DNA from: Bacillus sp. ISL-55
GTDB lineage: Bacteria > Bacillota > Bacilli > Bacillales > Cytobacillaceae
NCBI RefSeq assembly: GCF_018613155.1
Contig: NZ_JAGGQU010000001.1
Span: 125,848-189,847 of the forward strand
DNA length: 64,000 bases
Reading direction: 5' to 3'
The notes beneath the pieces are model-generated. The model made no database searches and had not been told where the DNA came from. It saw only the letters and a list, made by a program, of their open reading frames with translations. The number at the start of each line of letters is the position of its first letter. Positions within the stretch are counted from its first letter, which is position 1. This document shows, piece after piece, positions 54,775-62,876 of the stretch. Both the position numbers and the translations under genes were made by a program.

Positions 54775-54806
54775 CCTCTTGATTAAACTCAAGAGGTCTT
54801 TTTTTA
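54775..54806 (+). terminator. glnRA terminator
   Basis: CCTCTTGA and TCAAGAGG form an 8-bp stem with a 6-base loop followed by seven T. Confidence 0.85.
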
Positions 54807-54890
54807 TGGTAATTTCAGTCCTGAATCATAGAAAAAGGCCCAGAAATATGGAAATGTCACTTCGAAATCATCGGTAATCAAGTCACTGTA

Positions 54891-55097
54891 GTGCTCAATC
54901 ACCACGTTTTTGGCCTTTTCACTACGGAATCAATAATAATCACTACGAAATCAGAAGTAATCACTACATTGCCATTCCTTATCCCTGCGGAAAACTCTAG
55001 AATCACTACGTTTTCATTCCTTATCAATACGGAAAACTCCAGAATCACTGCGTTTTCATTCCTTCTCCCTACGGAAAACACCAAAATCACTACTTTT
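54891..55097 (+). repeat. 42-bp intergenic tandem repeat with 21-bp half period
   Basis: Three full 42-base units begin at 54959, 55001 and 55043 and a partial one at 55085; each reads AATCACTACG, TTTTCATTCC, then ACGGAAAACTC with a few changes. Upstream, from 54891, degenerate units of about 21 bases repeat AATCACTACG. The period is a multiple of 3, so a spurious open frame runs through it. It lies between glnA and the paa operon. Confidence 0.88.
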
Positions 55098-55151
55098 AAC
55101 ATCTCCAATCAGAAAAATCCTCAATAAATATTAAAATTTTCAGAAAAATAA

Positions 55152-55180
55152 TTGACTTTTTCCTATATACACGTTATCTT
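55152..55180 (+). promoter_or_regulatory. Candidate paa operon promoter
   Basis: TTGACT and TATCTT are 17 bases apart. Two palindromes lie between it and paaK, suited to repression. Confidence 0.5.
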
Positions 55181-55194
55181 TGTTTTAAAATATA

Positions 55195-55232
55195 TAACAC
55201 ATTTATTGTGTTACGGTAATATAACGTTATAT
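55195..55232 (+). promoter_or_regulatory. Two palindromic operator candidates before paaK
   Basis: TAACACA-N5-TGTGTTA (55195-55213) and the perfect 14-base ATATAACGTTATAT (55219-55232) lie just downstream of the promoter. The central AACGTT recalls TetR-type PaaR sites, which contain AACG and CGTT half-sites. No regulator gene is in the window. Confidence 0.4.
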
Positions 55233-55266
55233 AAATAAAATTTTATGTAATACAGGGGGCGGAATC

Positions 55267-56592
55267 TTGATTTTACATGAAATCGAAACAAGTAGTCGTG
55301 AGTCCATAGAAGAAATTCAACTACAAAGACTCAAGACAGTAGTTAAGAGAGTCGCTCAAAGGGTGCCATTTTACAAGAAGAAGTTTGAAAGCGCCAATTT
55401 TTCTCCTGAGATGCTAACTAGTCTTGAAAATTTGGAAGCGCTTCCTTTTACAGAGAAGCAGGATTTGCGGGATCATTATCCATTCGGATTGTTCGCTGTT
55501 CCCCAAAGTGAATTGGTCAGGGTACACGCTTCATCAGGGACGAGTGGCAAGCCGACGGTGGTTGGCTATACACAAAATGATATTGAAATGTGGGGAGAGA
55601 TTGTCGCCAGGGCGATTGCTCTTGGCGGTGGTGAACCAGGGAGTTTCCTCCATAATGCCTATGGCTATGGACTTTTCACAGGTGGTTTGGGACTGCATTA
55701 CGGAAGTGAACAGCTTGGGATGGTCACAGTACCGGTTTCCGGAGGGAACACCCAGAGACAAATCATGTTAATTGAAGATTTTAAACCGCAAGTCATATGC
55801 GGGACCCCTTCTTACATTTTGAATATCGCCGAAACAATGGAGGAAATGGGCAAGGATCCACGCAATACTTCATTGAAATACGGTATTTTCGGGGCGGAAC
55901 CCTGGTCCGAGGAAATGAGGAAGACACTCGAAGAAAAGCTGGGAATAAAGGCATGCGATATTTACGGGCTGAGCGAAGTGATCGGTCCAGGTGTCGCAAG
56001 TGAATGTCACGAAGCGCAGGCCGGGCTCCATGTTGCCGAGGATCATTTTTATGTTGAAGTCATAGATCCTGAAACGTTAAAACCTGTTCCTGAAGGTGAA
56101 GAGGGGGAACTGGTTTTCACCAGCCTCACGAAGGAAGCATTTCCGGTCATTCGCTACCGGACAGGGGATATCGCTTCTCTTACGAAGGAAAAATGCAGCT
56201 GCGGACGGACGACGGTGAGAATGTCCCGAGTCAAAGGACGAATCGATGACATGCTGATTATCAATGGAGTCAATGTGTTTCCGTCTCAGATTGAACATTG
56301 TCTGCTGGCGGTGCCTGAACTTGCCCCGCATTACCAGATTCAAATTTTACAGAAGCGCACGTTAAAGGTTCTTGAACTGCATGTTGAGATGAATGAGGAA
56401 TATTTCAATCTGATCGGCGAGGATCCGATCTCAGACGCTGTTTACGAGCTGGAACAGGGGATCCAAGCGCTGTTAAAAAGCCAGTGCCTAGTTTCGATGG
56501 AAGTGCGTGTGCACCGGCCAAAAACAATCCCGCGCTCTGAAGGCAAGGCAGTAAGAATTATTGATAAAACAAAGGAACCAATAGGAACTTAA
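55267..56592 (+). CDS. paaK: Phenylacetate-CoA ligase
   Basis: A 441-aa adenylating enzyme that converts phenylacetate, ATP and CoA to phenylacetyl-CoA, the entry step of the pathway. The AMP-binding loop is VHASSGTSGKPTVVGYT; GYGLFTGGLGLHYG and YGLSEVIGPGVASEC are family-specific; YRTGDIASL and GRIDDMLIINGVNVFP are the hinge and C-terminal motifs. The start is TTG 55267 after CAGGGGGCGG. It leads the paa operon; paaA follows 19 bases later. Confidence 0.94.
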   Translation: MILHEIETSSRESIEEIQLQRLKTVVKRVAQRVPFYKKKFESANFSPEMLTSLENLEALPFTEKQDLRDHYPFGLFAVPQSELVRVHASSGTSGKPTVVGYTQNDIEMWGEIVARAIALGGGEPGSFLHNAYGYGLFTGGLGLHYGSEQLGMVTVPVSGGNTQRQIMLIEDFKPQVICGTPSYILNIAETMEEMGKDPRNTSLKYGIFGAEPWSEEMRKTLEEKLGIKACDIYGLSEVIGPGVASECHEAQAGLHVAEDHFYVEVIDPETLKPVPEGEEGELVFTSLTKEAFPVIRYRTGDIASLTKEKCSCGRTTVRMSRVKGRIDDMLIINGVNVFPSQIEHCLLAVPELAPHYQIQILQKRTLKVLELHVEMNEEYFNLIGEDPISDAVYELEQGIQALLKSQCLVSMEVRVHRPKTIPRSEGKAVRIIDKTKEPIGT

Positions 56593-56611
56593 ACCTAAGG
56601 AGGAAAACAGC

Positions 56612-57571
56612 ATGGAAAACACAATTTCCTTCGACCAGCTGACCGAAGAAGCTAAATACGAGCACTTCATGAAGCGAATCGAAGCTGGCGATAAAATCGA
56701 GGCAGAAGACTGGATGCCGGATGACTATCGAATGACCCTGATCAAGCTAATATCAATGCATGGCATCAGTGAGATCATGGGCGCGCTCCCAGAAAAGGAG
56801 TGGGTGCCTAAGGCTCCTTCTTTGAAAAGAAAGCTGGGAATAATGGCCAAGGTGCAGGATGAGATGGGGCACGGGCAACTGCTGTTAAGAGTGGCGGAGG
56901 ATTTGATGAAGCCGCTCGGAAAGTCACGCGAGAACATCATTCAGGATTTGCTATCCGGCGACTTGAAATTCCACAATGTCTTCCACATGGAAGCAAAAAC
57001 ATGGGGAGATGCCGGGTTGATCGGCTGGCTTGTCGATGGTGCAGCCATTATATCCCAGACCAATATGCTGGATGCTTCATATGGACCATACGCAAGAGCG
57101 TTGAAGCGGATCTGTGCCGAAGAGGTTTTCCACGCCCAGCATGGCGAGGCGATCATCATGGCGCTTGCAGAAGGAACAGACGAGCAGAAAGCGATGATCC
57201 AGGATTCATTAGACCGCTGGTGGGAAGCGCTTCTTATGTTTTTCGGTCCTGCAGATGCGTCAACGACTGGAACTTCGAAACAAGACACAACCATCAAATA
57301 CAGGATCAGAACGAAAACGAATGAGGAGCTCCGCCAGGATTTTTTCACGAAATACATTCCTAGGGTCCTGTCACTCGGCCTGAAGCTGCCGGATGAAACA
57401 ATGCATTTTGAACAGGAGTCAGGCATGTGGCAATACAAGCAGCCAGATTGGAGCAAGTTCAAACAAATCATCAAGAACAATGGCCCTAAATCAAAGGACC
57501 GGTTAAGGCTAAGGGAGATTTCCTACAGTAACAACAAGTGGGTCATCGACGCACTGGGCGTTAAAGCATAA
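56612..57571 (+). CDS. paaA: Phenylacetyl-CoA 1,2-epoxidase subunit PaaA
   Basis: A 319-aa catalytic subunit of the di-iron monooxygenase that epoxidises the aromatic ring of phenylacetyl-CoA. The four-helix di-iron site is shown by the E-x-x-H pairs in KVQDEMGHGQLL and CAEEVFHAQHGEA, with the other carboxylates in the preceding helices. It pairs with PaaC and needs PaaB for electron transfer. It starts at ATG after TAAGGAGG. Confidence 0.94.
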   Translation: MENTISFDQLTEEAKYEHFMKRIEAGDKIEAEDWMPDDYRMTLIKLISMHGISEIMGALPEKEWVPKAPSLKRKLGIMAKVQDEMGHGQLLLRVAEDLMKPLGKSRENIIQDLLSGDLKFHNVFHMEAKTWGDAGLIGWLVDGAAIISQTNMLDASYGPYARALKRICAEEVFHAQHGEAIIMALAEGTDEQKAMIQDSLDRWWEALLMFFGPADASTTGTSKQDTTIKYRIRTKTNEELRQDFFTKYIPRVLSLGLKLPDETMHFEQESGMWQYKQPDWSKFKQIIKNNGPKSKDRLRLREISYSNNKWVIDALGVKA

Positions 57572-57618
57572 GCTTCAGGGGACAGTTGTCGGAATACCAC
57601 AGGAAAGGAGAGAAAATC

Positions 57619-57966
57619 ATGTCTGGGAATGGTTTTTATCAGGAATTTGAAGTATTCAGCAAAAGGACGGTCACTTCGCCTATGCAGTACCAGTTCTCAT
57701 TGCTGGCACCGAACCATGAGCTGGCCCTAGTGATGGCACAGGAAAATTTCATGCGACGCGAACCGGTTGCGGATATCTGGGTCGTCAAGCGTGACGATAT
57801 CAGGAAAATGTCGCTTGAAGAGCGCCAAACATTGCAAAGGCTCGATAACAAAGATTATCGCAATACAAAAGGCTATGGCTATTTGAAAAAGAAATGGCGC
57901 CACTATGAGCAGGAAATGCTGGATGAAAAAGAGATCTTGTCTTGGGGAGGGAAGCAGGAGAAATGA
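57619..57966 (+). CDS. paaB: Phenylacetyl-CoA epoxidase subunit PaaB
   Basis: A 115-aa bridging subunit of the epoxidase complex that links PaaAC to the reductase. The central sequence MQYQFSLLAPNHELALVMAQE and FMRREPVADIWVVKRDDI is typical. ATG 57619 has AAAGGAGAG at seven bases; the longer frame from 57586 has no such site. Its stop overlaps the paaC start (ATGA). Confidence 0.92.
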   Translation: MSGNGFYQEFEVFSKRTVTSPMQYQFSLLAPNHELALVMAQENFMRREPVADIWVVKRDDIRKMSLEERQTLQRLDNKDYRNTKGYGYLKKKWRHYEQEMLDEKEILSWGGKQEK

Positions 57967-58781
57967 AATATGAACTTGAAGATGCCTTGAAAAATGAAGC
58001 CCTTCGCGACGCTGCAGCTGAGCTCCTGTTCCAGCTGGCGGATGATGATTTCATAATCGCCTACCGAGGTTCCGAGTGGCTTGGTCTCGCTCCTCATATT
58101 GAAGAGGATGTCGCTTTTTCCTCAATCAGCCAGGATACAATGGGCCACGCAGCGATGTTCTATCAGCTTCTAAGCGACCTGGGAGCCGGTGATCCAGACC
58201 AACTCGCACATGCAAGGCCAGCTGCAGAACGAAAGAATGCGATTTTACTAGAAAAAGTGAACGGTCCGGGTACGTATTTGACTGAGCCGCATTATGACTG
58301 GGCATTCGCGGTCGTGAGAAACTATTTTTACGCGCAGGCCAAGAAAGTGAAAATGGAATCACTGAAGAATTCATCATACCAGCCATTGGCGGAGTCAGCA
58401 GTCAAAGTCAATATGGAACTATACTACCATCTATTGCACTGGAAGACATGGTTTTCCCAGCTTGTGAGTGCCGGGGGAGAAGCGAGGACCAGGATGGAAG
58501 CCGCTATGGAGAAGGTTTTTGATGAACTTGAAGGGCTGTTCTCCATGGGAAGCCATGCAGAAGAATTCACAAAGCATAATTTGATAGATTCAGAGGATGC
58601 TTTGAGAACGAAATGGCTGCAAATGATGTCGCCTGTTTTTGAATCCCTGGGCCTCAAGATGCCGGATGAATTCGGGATGATCAGTGGAAATGGAAGAAAT
58701 GGCGAGCATACATCCGATTTGCAGACTGCTCTTGATACATTAGGCGAAGTCTACAACTTCGATCCTGCAGCGAGCTGGTGA
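57963..58781 (+). CDS. paaC: Phenylacetyl-CoA epoxidase subunit PaaC
   Basis: A 272-aa structural homologue of PaaA that forms a heterodimer with it and lacks a full di-iron site. The region LLFQLADDDFIIAYRGSEWLGLAPHIEEDVA and SQDTMGHAAMFYQLL is characteristic. The start is ATG 57963, coupled to paaB through ATGA; an earlier ATG at 57942 is within paaB coding sequence without a better site. CAGGAGA precedes the chosen start. paaD follows after six bases. Confidence 0.92.
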   Translation: MKYELEDALKNEALRDAAAELLFQLADDDFIIAYRGSEWLGLAPHIEEDVAFSSISQDTMGHAAMFYQLLSDLGAGDPDQLAHARPAAERKNAILLEKVNGPGTYLTEPHYDWAFAVVRNYFYAQAKKVKMESLKNSSYQPLAESAVKVNMELYYHLLHWKTWFSQLVSAGGEARTRMEAAMEKVFDELEGLFSMGSHAEEFTKHNLIDSEDALRTKWLQMMSPVFESLGLKMPDEFGMISGNGRNGEHTSDLQTALDTLGEVYNFDPAASW

Positions 58782-58787
58782 TCCTTG

Positions 58788-59270
58788 ATGCTGAGAGATA
58801 AAATCATCGAAGCATTGCAAACTGTCAAAGACCCTGAGATTGACAGTGTATCGATTATCGAACTGGGTATGCTTGAGGATCTCGAAATCCATCAGGATGG
58901 CGTCTTGATAAAGCTTTTGCCGACTTTCATGGGCTGCCCTGCGCTAGATATCATCAAAAACAATGTGGTCAAAGCAGTATCATCCATTGACGAAGTTGAA
59001 AAAGTCGAAGTTAAATTTGTTTTTCATCCGCCATGGACATCAGATCGAGTGACGGATTTGGGCAGGGAAAAGCTGAAGGAATTCGGAATTGCTCCCCCGC
59101 CAAGGCATATTGCCGAAACTGGCGAGTGGCAGGCCGATTGCCCATACTGTGCGTCCACCTATACGACGATGGAAAACCTCTTTGGACCGACGGCTTGTCG
59201 CAGCATTCTTTACTGCAAGTCGTGCAAAAACCCATTCGAGGCAATGAAACCAGTATCAACTATGATGTGA
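58788..59270 (+). CDS. paaD: PaaD, iron-sulfur/zinc maturation protein for the epoxidase
   Basis: A 160-aa protein. The N-terminal 90 residues are a MIP18/DUF59 domain (TVKDPEIDSVSIIELGMLEDL, FMGCPALDIIKNNV) found in Fe-S assembly proteins. The C terminus holds two Cys pairs, CPYC and CKSC, with a further Cys in GPTACRS, a zinc-ribbon-like site typical of PaaD. It is needed for an active epoxidase. ATG 58788 is three bases after an in-frame TTG. In proteobacteria paaE follows; here it does not. Confidence 0.9.
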   Translation: MLRDKIIEALQTVKDPEIDSVSIIELGMLEDLEIHQDGVLIKLLPTFMGCPALDIIKNNVVKAVSSIDEVEKVEVKFVFHPPWTSDRVTDLGREKLKEFGIAPPPRHIAETGEWQADCPYCASTYTTMENLFGPTACRSILYCKSCKNPFEAMKPVSTMM

Positions 59271-59386
59271 CGCCAGAGTCGAAAAAAGAAACTTTGGTGT
59301 CATATCATTTGATTAATAGCTTCAAGAAGCAAAGCATATATTCTATTTGGTCTATAAATTAGGCAAAGAAAAGGGAGAGATTTTTA

Positions 59387-59695
59387 ATGGTAAAACTAAT
59401 CGCAATTTACAAGCATCCACAGGACAAAGAGGCATTTGACAAGCATTATTTTGAAACGCACGCTCCGTTGACTGCAAAAATTCCTGGTCTTCGCAAAATG
59501 GAAGTGACACGCATCGTCGGCAGCCCAATGGGTGGAGAAGGCAAATATTATCTTATGTGCGAAATGTACTATGACGACCATGAAGCATTAAAAGCCGGCA
59601 TGAAATCTGCTGAAGGCAGAGCTTCTGGAAAGGATGTTATGAGCTTTGCGGGTGATCTGGTCACAATGATGATCGGTGAAGAAGTGAATGAATAA
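59387..59695 (+). CDS. EthD-family small protein
   Basis: A 102-aa protein of the EthD family, with a dimeric alpha-beta-barrel fold: KLIAIYKHPQDKEAFDKHYFETHAPLTAKIPGL is a near-standard EthD start, with the H-x-P-L motif. EthD proteins assist ring-oxidising or ether-oxidising enzymes and some are small monooxygenases. It starts at ATG after AAGGGAGAG and overlaps paaF by eight bases, so it belongs to the operon. It lies where paaE would be in proteobacterial clusters but cannot replace a reductase. Confidence 0.8.
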   Translation: MVKLIAIYKHPQDKEAFDKHYFETHAPLTAKIPGLRKMEVTRIVGSPMGGEGKYYLMCEMYYDDHEALKAGMKSAEGRASGKDVMSFAGDLVTMMIGEEVNE

Positions 59696-60467
59696 AAATT
59701 ATGAAATGATCGAAACGTCTGTAAAAGGCCAAGTCGGATTAATCGAGCTGAATCGCCCGAAGGTCCTGAATGCCCTGAACAGGCAAATGGTTTCTGAGGT
59801 GCTTTCGGCTATGGAAGCATACGACCAGGACGCTGACATAAAAGTGATCGTCCTCGCAGGCAAGGGCAGAGCATTTGCTGCTGGTGCTGATATCGATGAA
59901 ATGATGGACGCTGATGCGATCTCGATGGAAACGTTGAACCAGTTCACCGACTGGGACCGGCTTGCCTGGATCAAGAAGCCGGTGATTGGGGCTGTACACG
60001 GGTTCGCTCTTGGCGGTGCTTTTGAATTGGCACTTAGCTGCGATATGCTGTTCGCTGCCGAAAATGCGGAGTTCGGGTTCCCTGAAGTCAATCTTGGCGT
60101 CATGCCGGGAGCAGGGGGTACACAAAGGCTGACAAAGCTCGTTGGGAAAACAAAGGCGATGGAATGGATTCTTAGCGGCAAACGAATTTCTGCAAAAGAA
60201 GCATTGCATCATGGAATCATCAATTCGACTTTTGCCGAGGAAGTGCTGATGGAGGAAACGCTGAAATTCGCGGACACAATAGCAGGTCAGGCTCCGGTAG
60301 CAGTAAGGCTTATTAAGGAATCGGTTTTGAAAGCGGTTGATTATCCTTTATATGAAGGAATGCAATATGAGCGCAAAAATTTCTACATGCTTTTTGCGAC
60401 AGAAGACCAGAAGGAAGGCATGAGAGCTTTCAAAGAAAAACGAAAGCCCGATTTTAAAGGGAAATAA
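59688..60467 (+). CDS. paaF: Enoyl-CoA hydratase/isomerase PaaF-like
   Basis: A 259-aa crotonase-fold enzyme. The oxyanion hole and CoA-binding parts are seen as LAGKGRAFAAGADIDEM and GFALGGAFELALSCDM; catalytic Glu residues lie in ENAEFGFPEVNLGVMPGAGG, which has both Glu positions typical of hydratases. In the pathway PaaF hydrates 2,3-didehydroadipyl-CoA. Assigning paaF versus paaG to the two crotonases is by order and is tentative. Confidence 0.82.
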   Translation: MNKNYEMIETSVKGQVGLIELNRPKVLNALNRQMVSEVLSAMEAYDQDADIKVIVLAGKGRAFAAGADIDEMMDADAISMETLNQFTDWDRLAWIKKPVIGAVHGFALGGAFELALSCDMLFAAENAEFGFPEVNLGVMPGAGGTQRLTKLVGKTKAMEWILSGKRISAKEALHHGIINSTFAEEVLMEETLKFADTIAGQAPVAVRLIKESVLKAVDYPLYEGMQYERKNFYMLFATEDQKEGMRAFKEKRKPDFKGK

Positions 60468-60481
60468 GGGGGTACATAGCT

Positions 60482-61255
60482 GTGTTTGAAACCGTTTTGT
60501 ATGAAGTGCGTAATCAGGTAGCCTATATCACCCTGAACCGTCCCGATAAGTTGAATGCCTTCACTCAGCAGTTGAACAGGGAGATTCAGACAGCTATCAA
60601 GTCTGCATCCCGTGATAAAGAGGTAAGAGCACTGGTGATCACAGGGGCAGGCCGGGCATTTTGTTCAGGCGAGGATTTGGCAGGAGTTTCAGATGAAATG
60701 GACCATGGCGAAGTACTTCGCAATCGCTATAACCCGATGCTGCTGGAACTTGATCGTTGTGAAAAGCCAGTGATTGCTGCGGTCAATGGAGTGGCGGCTG
60801 GTGCTGGGATGAGTCTTGCGCTTGCCTGTGATTTCCGGATTGCCTCGGAGAAAGCAAGTTTCGTAGAAGCATTTATCCATGTTGGTCTTGTGCCGGATGC
60901 CGGCAATCTATATTACCTTCCACGGCTTATCGGCCACGCGAAAGCGATGGAGCTTGCCGTTTTTGGGGAGAAAATATCTGCTGATAAAGCAAAGGACCTT
61001 GGCCTTGTCACTGAAGTCTACTCATTGGACAACTGGAACGATCATGTCGCTGCATTTGCCGAAAGACTTGCCAAGATGCCAACAAAGGCAATCGGGCTGA
61101 TCAAAAGGAACCTGAAGGCAAGCTGGCATTCCAATCTTGAAGACTATCTGGAGAGGGATGCACAGAGCCAGCGTATTGCCGGGCAGACTGCCGACCATAA
61201 GGAAGGCGTCCAGGCGTTCATGGAAAAAAGAAAACCGGTTTTCAAGGGTGAATAA
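60482..61255 (+). CDS. paaG: Enoyl-CoA isomerase/hydratase PaaG-like
   Basis: A 257-aa crotonase-fold enzyme. VITGAGRAFCSGEDLAGVSDE and GVAAGAGMSLALACDFRIA mark the CoA-binding and oxyanion regions; SFVEAFIHVGLVPDAGNLYYLP has Asp where hydratases carry the second Glu, as in PaaG and other isomerases. PaaG converts ring-epoxide-CoA to the seven-membered oxepin-CoA. It starts at GTG 60482 after AAGGGGGT. Confidence 0.85.
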   Translation: MFETVLYEVRNQVAYITLNRPDKLNAFTQQLNREIQTAIKSASRDKEVRALVITGAGRAFCSGEDLAGVSDEMDHGEVLRNRYNPMLLELDRCEKPVIAAVNGVAAGAGMSLALACDFRIASEKASFVEAFIHVGLVPDAGNLYYLPRLIGHAKAMELAVFGEKISADKAKDLGLVTEVYSLDNWNDHVAAFAERLAKMPTKAIGLIKRNLKASWHSNLEDYLERDAQSQRIAGQTADHKEGVQAFMEKRKPVFKGE

Positions 61256-61292
61256 ATTCGATCAATTAATCTATTAAAAGGAGATGTTACGC

Positions 61293-62810
61293 GTGACAAC
61301 AGTAAAAGAGCAAAAATTCGAAGCAATGGCAGTAAAACGCGAGACATATCAGCTAATCATCAATGGAGTTCGCCAGGACAGCGTCAATGGTGAAACCTAT
61401 AAGGTTTACAATCCAGCGACAGGCGAAGAAGTTGCAAATGTGGCGAAGGCCTCAAAAGAAGACGCAGAGCTTGCAGTACAGGCGGCAAGAAATGCATTCG
61501 ATTTCGGGAAGTGGCGTCATTTCCCTGTGAACAAGCGCTCCCGCACACTGAATAAAATCGCTTCAATCATGCGCTCCCGTTTCAATGAGCTTGTAGAGCT
61601 GGAGATTCTTGACACAGGTAAATCACTCGCTGCAGCACAGGGACAGGTAATGCAGGCGATCGAGGACTTTGAATTTTACGCAGGAGCCATTGTCAGCCAC
61701 CGCGGTGCAGTGAACAGCATGCCCGGTGCATTCCAGAATATCACCGAAAAAGAGCCTGTCGGCGTTTGTGCCCAGATCATCCCTTGGAACTATCCAATGA
61801 TGATGGCAGCTTGGAAAATCGCCCCGGCAATCGCAGTCGGCTGCTCCGTTATTGTAAAACCTGCTTCATTAACACCGTTGACTGCCATTGTCCTTGGTGA
61901 GATTTGTATTGAAGCAGGCGTTCCGGAAGGCGTAGTGAATGTCATTCCTGGCTCAGGTTCTGTGGTGGGCAACTATCTTGTTGAACATGAAAAAGTCGAC
62001 AAAGTTGCGTTCACAGGATCTACGCCAATCGGCAAGGATATCATGGCGAGGGCTTCCCAAACGCTAAAGCGTGTGACGCTTGAGCTTGGCGGAAAGTCAC
62101 CGAGCATCGTTTTTGAAGATGCGGATGTTGATGCTGCAGTAGCGGGCTCTCTATTCGGGATTTTCTACAATACAGGACAATCATGCGAAGCGCGTTCTCG
62201 TTTGTATGTACATGAGGATGTATACGATGAGTTCATCGAGAAATTCGTCGCAAAAACAAAGCAGCTTAAGCTTGGCAACCCATTTGATAAAGAAACGCAT
62301 GTTGGTGCTGTCATCAGCCAGGACCAAATGAATGTCATCGACGGTTATGTAAAATCAGCTGTTGCTGACGGAGCACAAGTTTTAACAGGCGGAAAGGCTG
62401 CTAACCTGGAAGGCTATGAAAATGGCTACTGGTATGAGCCAACCATCATCGCCGAAACAGACCACAGCATGAAAGCTGTAAAAGAAGAAATTTTCGGACC
62501 AGTTGTCGTGGTCATGAAGTTCAAGGATGAAAAAGAAGCTGTAAAACTAGCGAATGACAGTGAATATGGACTGGGATCTGCCATCTGGACGAAGGACTAC
62601 GGTCGTGCTACGAGAGTTTCCAAGTTGATCCAGGCAGGTATCGTCATGATCAACTGTCCATTCTCAGCTTTCCCTGGCACACCATTCGGAGGATATAAGC
62701 AATCTGGATTCGGCCGTGAACTCTGCATCGAAACACTAGATTTATATACAGAAACTAAGAGTATCGTCTCTTATTACGGCAGCCGCCCGCTTAACCCGTT
62801 TAACGTATAA
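61293..62810 (+). CDS. Aldehyde dehydrogenase of the phenylacetate cluster
   Basis: A 505-aa NAD(P)-dependent aldehyde dehydrogenase with the catalytic Cys in NTGQSCEARSR, Glu in LELGGKSPSIV, and IIPWNYPMMMAAWKIAPAIA for the oxyanion Asn. It lacks the C-terminal MaoC hydratase domain of proteobacterial PaaZ, so it would only oxidise the semialdehyde made after ring opening; another protein must open the oxepin ring. GTG 61293 is used because the ATG at 61284 abuts AAAGGAG with no spacing. Confidence 0.85.
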   Translation: MTTVKEQKFEAMAVKRETYQLIINGVRQDSVNGETYKVYNPATGEEVANVAKASKEDAELAVQAARNAFDFGKWRHFPVNKRSRTLNKIASIMRSRFNELVELEILDTGKSLAAAQGQVMQAIEDFEFYAGAIVSHRGAVNSMPGAFQNITEKEPVGVCAQIIPWNYPMMMAAWKIAPAIAVGCSVIVKPASLTPLTAIVLGEICIEAGVPEGVVNVIPGSGSVVGNYLVEHEKVDKVAFTGSTPIGKDIMARASQTLKRVTLELGGKSPSIVFEDADVDAAVAGSLFGIFYNTGQSCEARSRLYVHEDVYDEFIEKFVAKTKQLKLGNPFDKETHVGAVISQDQMNVIDGYVKSAVADGAQVLTGGKAANLEGYENGYWYEPTIIAETDHSMKAVKEEIFGPVVVVMKFKDEKEAVKLANDSEYGLGSAIWTKDYGRATRVSKLIQAGIVMINCPFSAFPGTPFGGYKQSGFGRELCIETLDLYTETKSIVSYYGSRPLNPFNV

Positions 62811-62815
62811 AAAAG

Positions 62816-62850
62816 AGGCGAGCACTCCTCGATTCGGGTGCTCGCCTTTC
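62816..62850 (+). terminator. Terminator or attenuator inside the paa operon
   Basis: AGGCGAGCAC and GTGCTCGCCT form a 10-bp GC-rich stem with a 12-base loop followed by TTT. It lies between the aldehyde dehydrogenase and 3-hydroxyacyl-CoA dehydrogenase genes and may reduce expression downstream. Confidence 0.7.
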
Positions 62851-62876
62851 AATGTTTATTACAGGAGGTTTATATA

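Noticed and set aside
54891-55127. 78-codon repetitive frames on both strands over the 42-bp repeat
   Set aside because: The period is a multiple of 3, so frames stay open by construction; no ribosome site or protein family.
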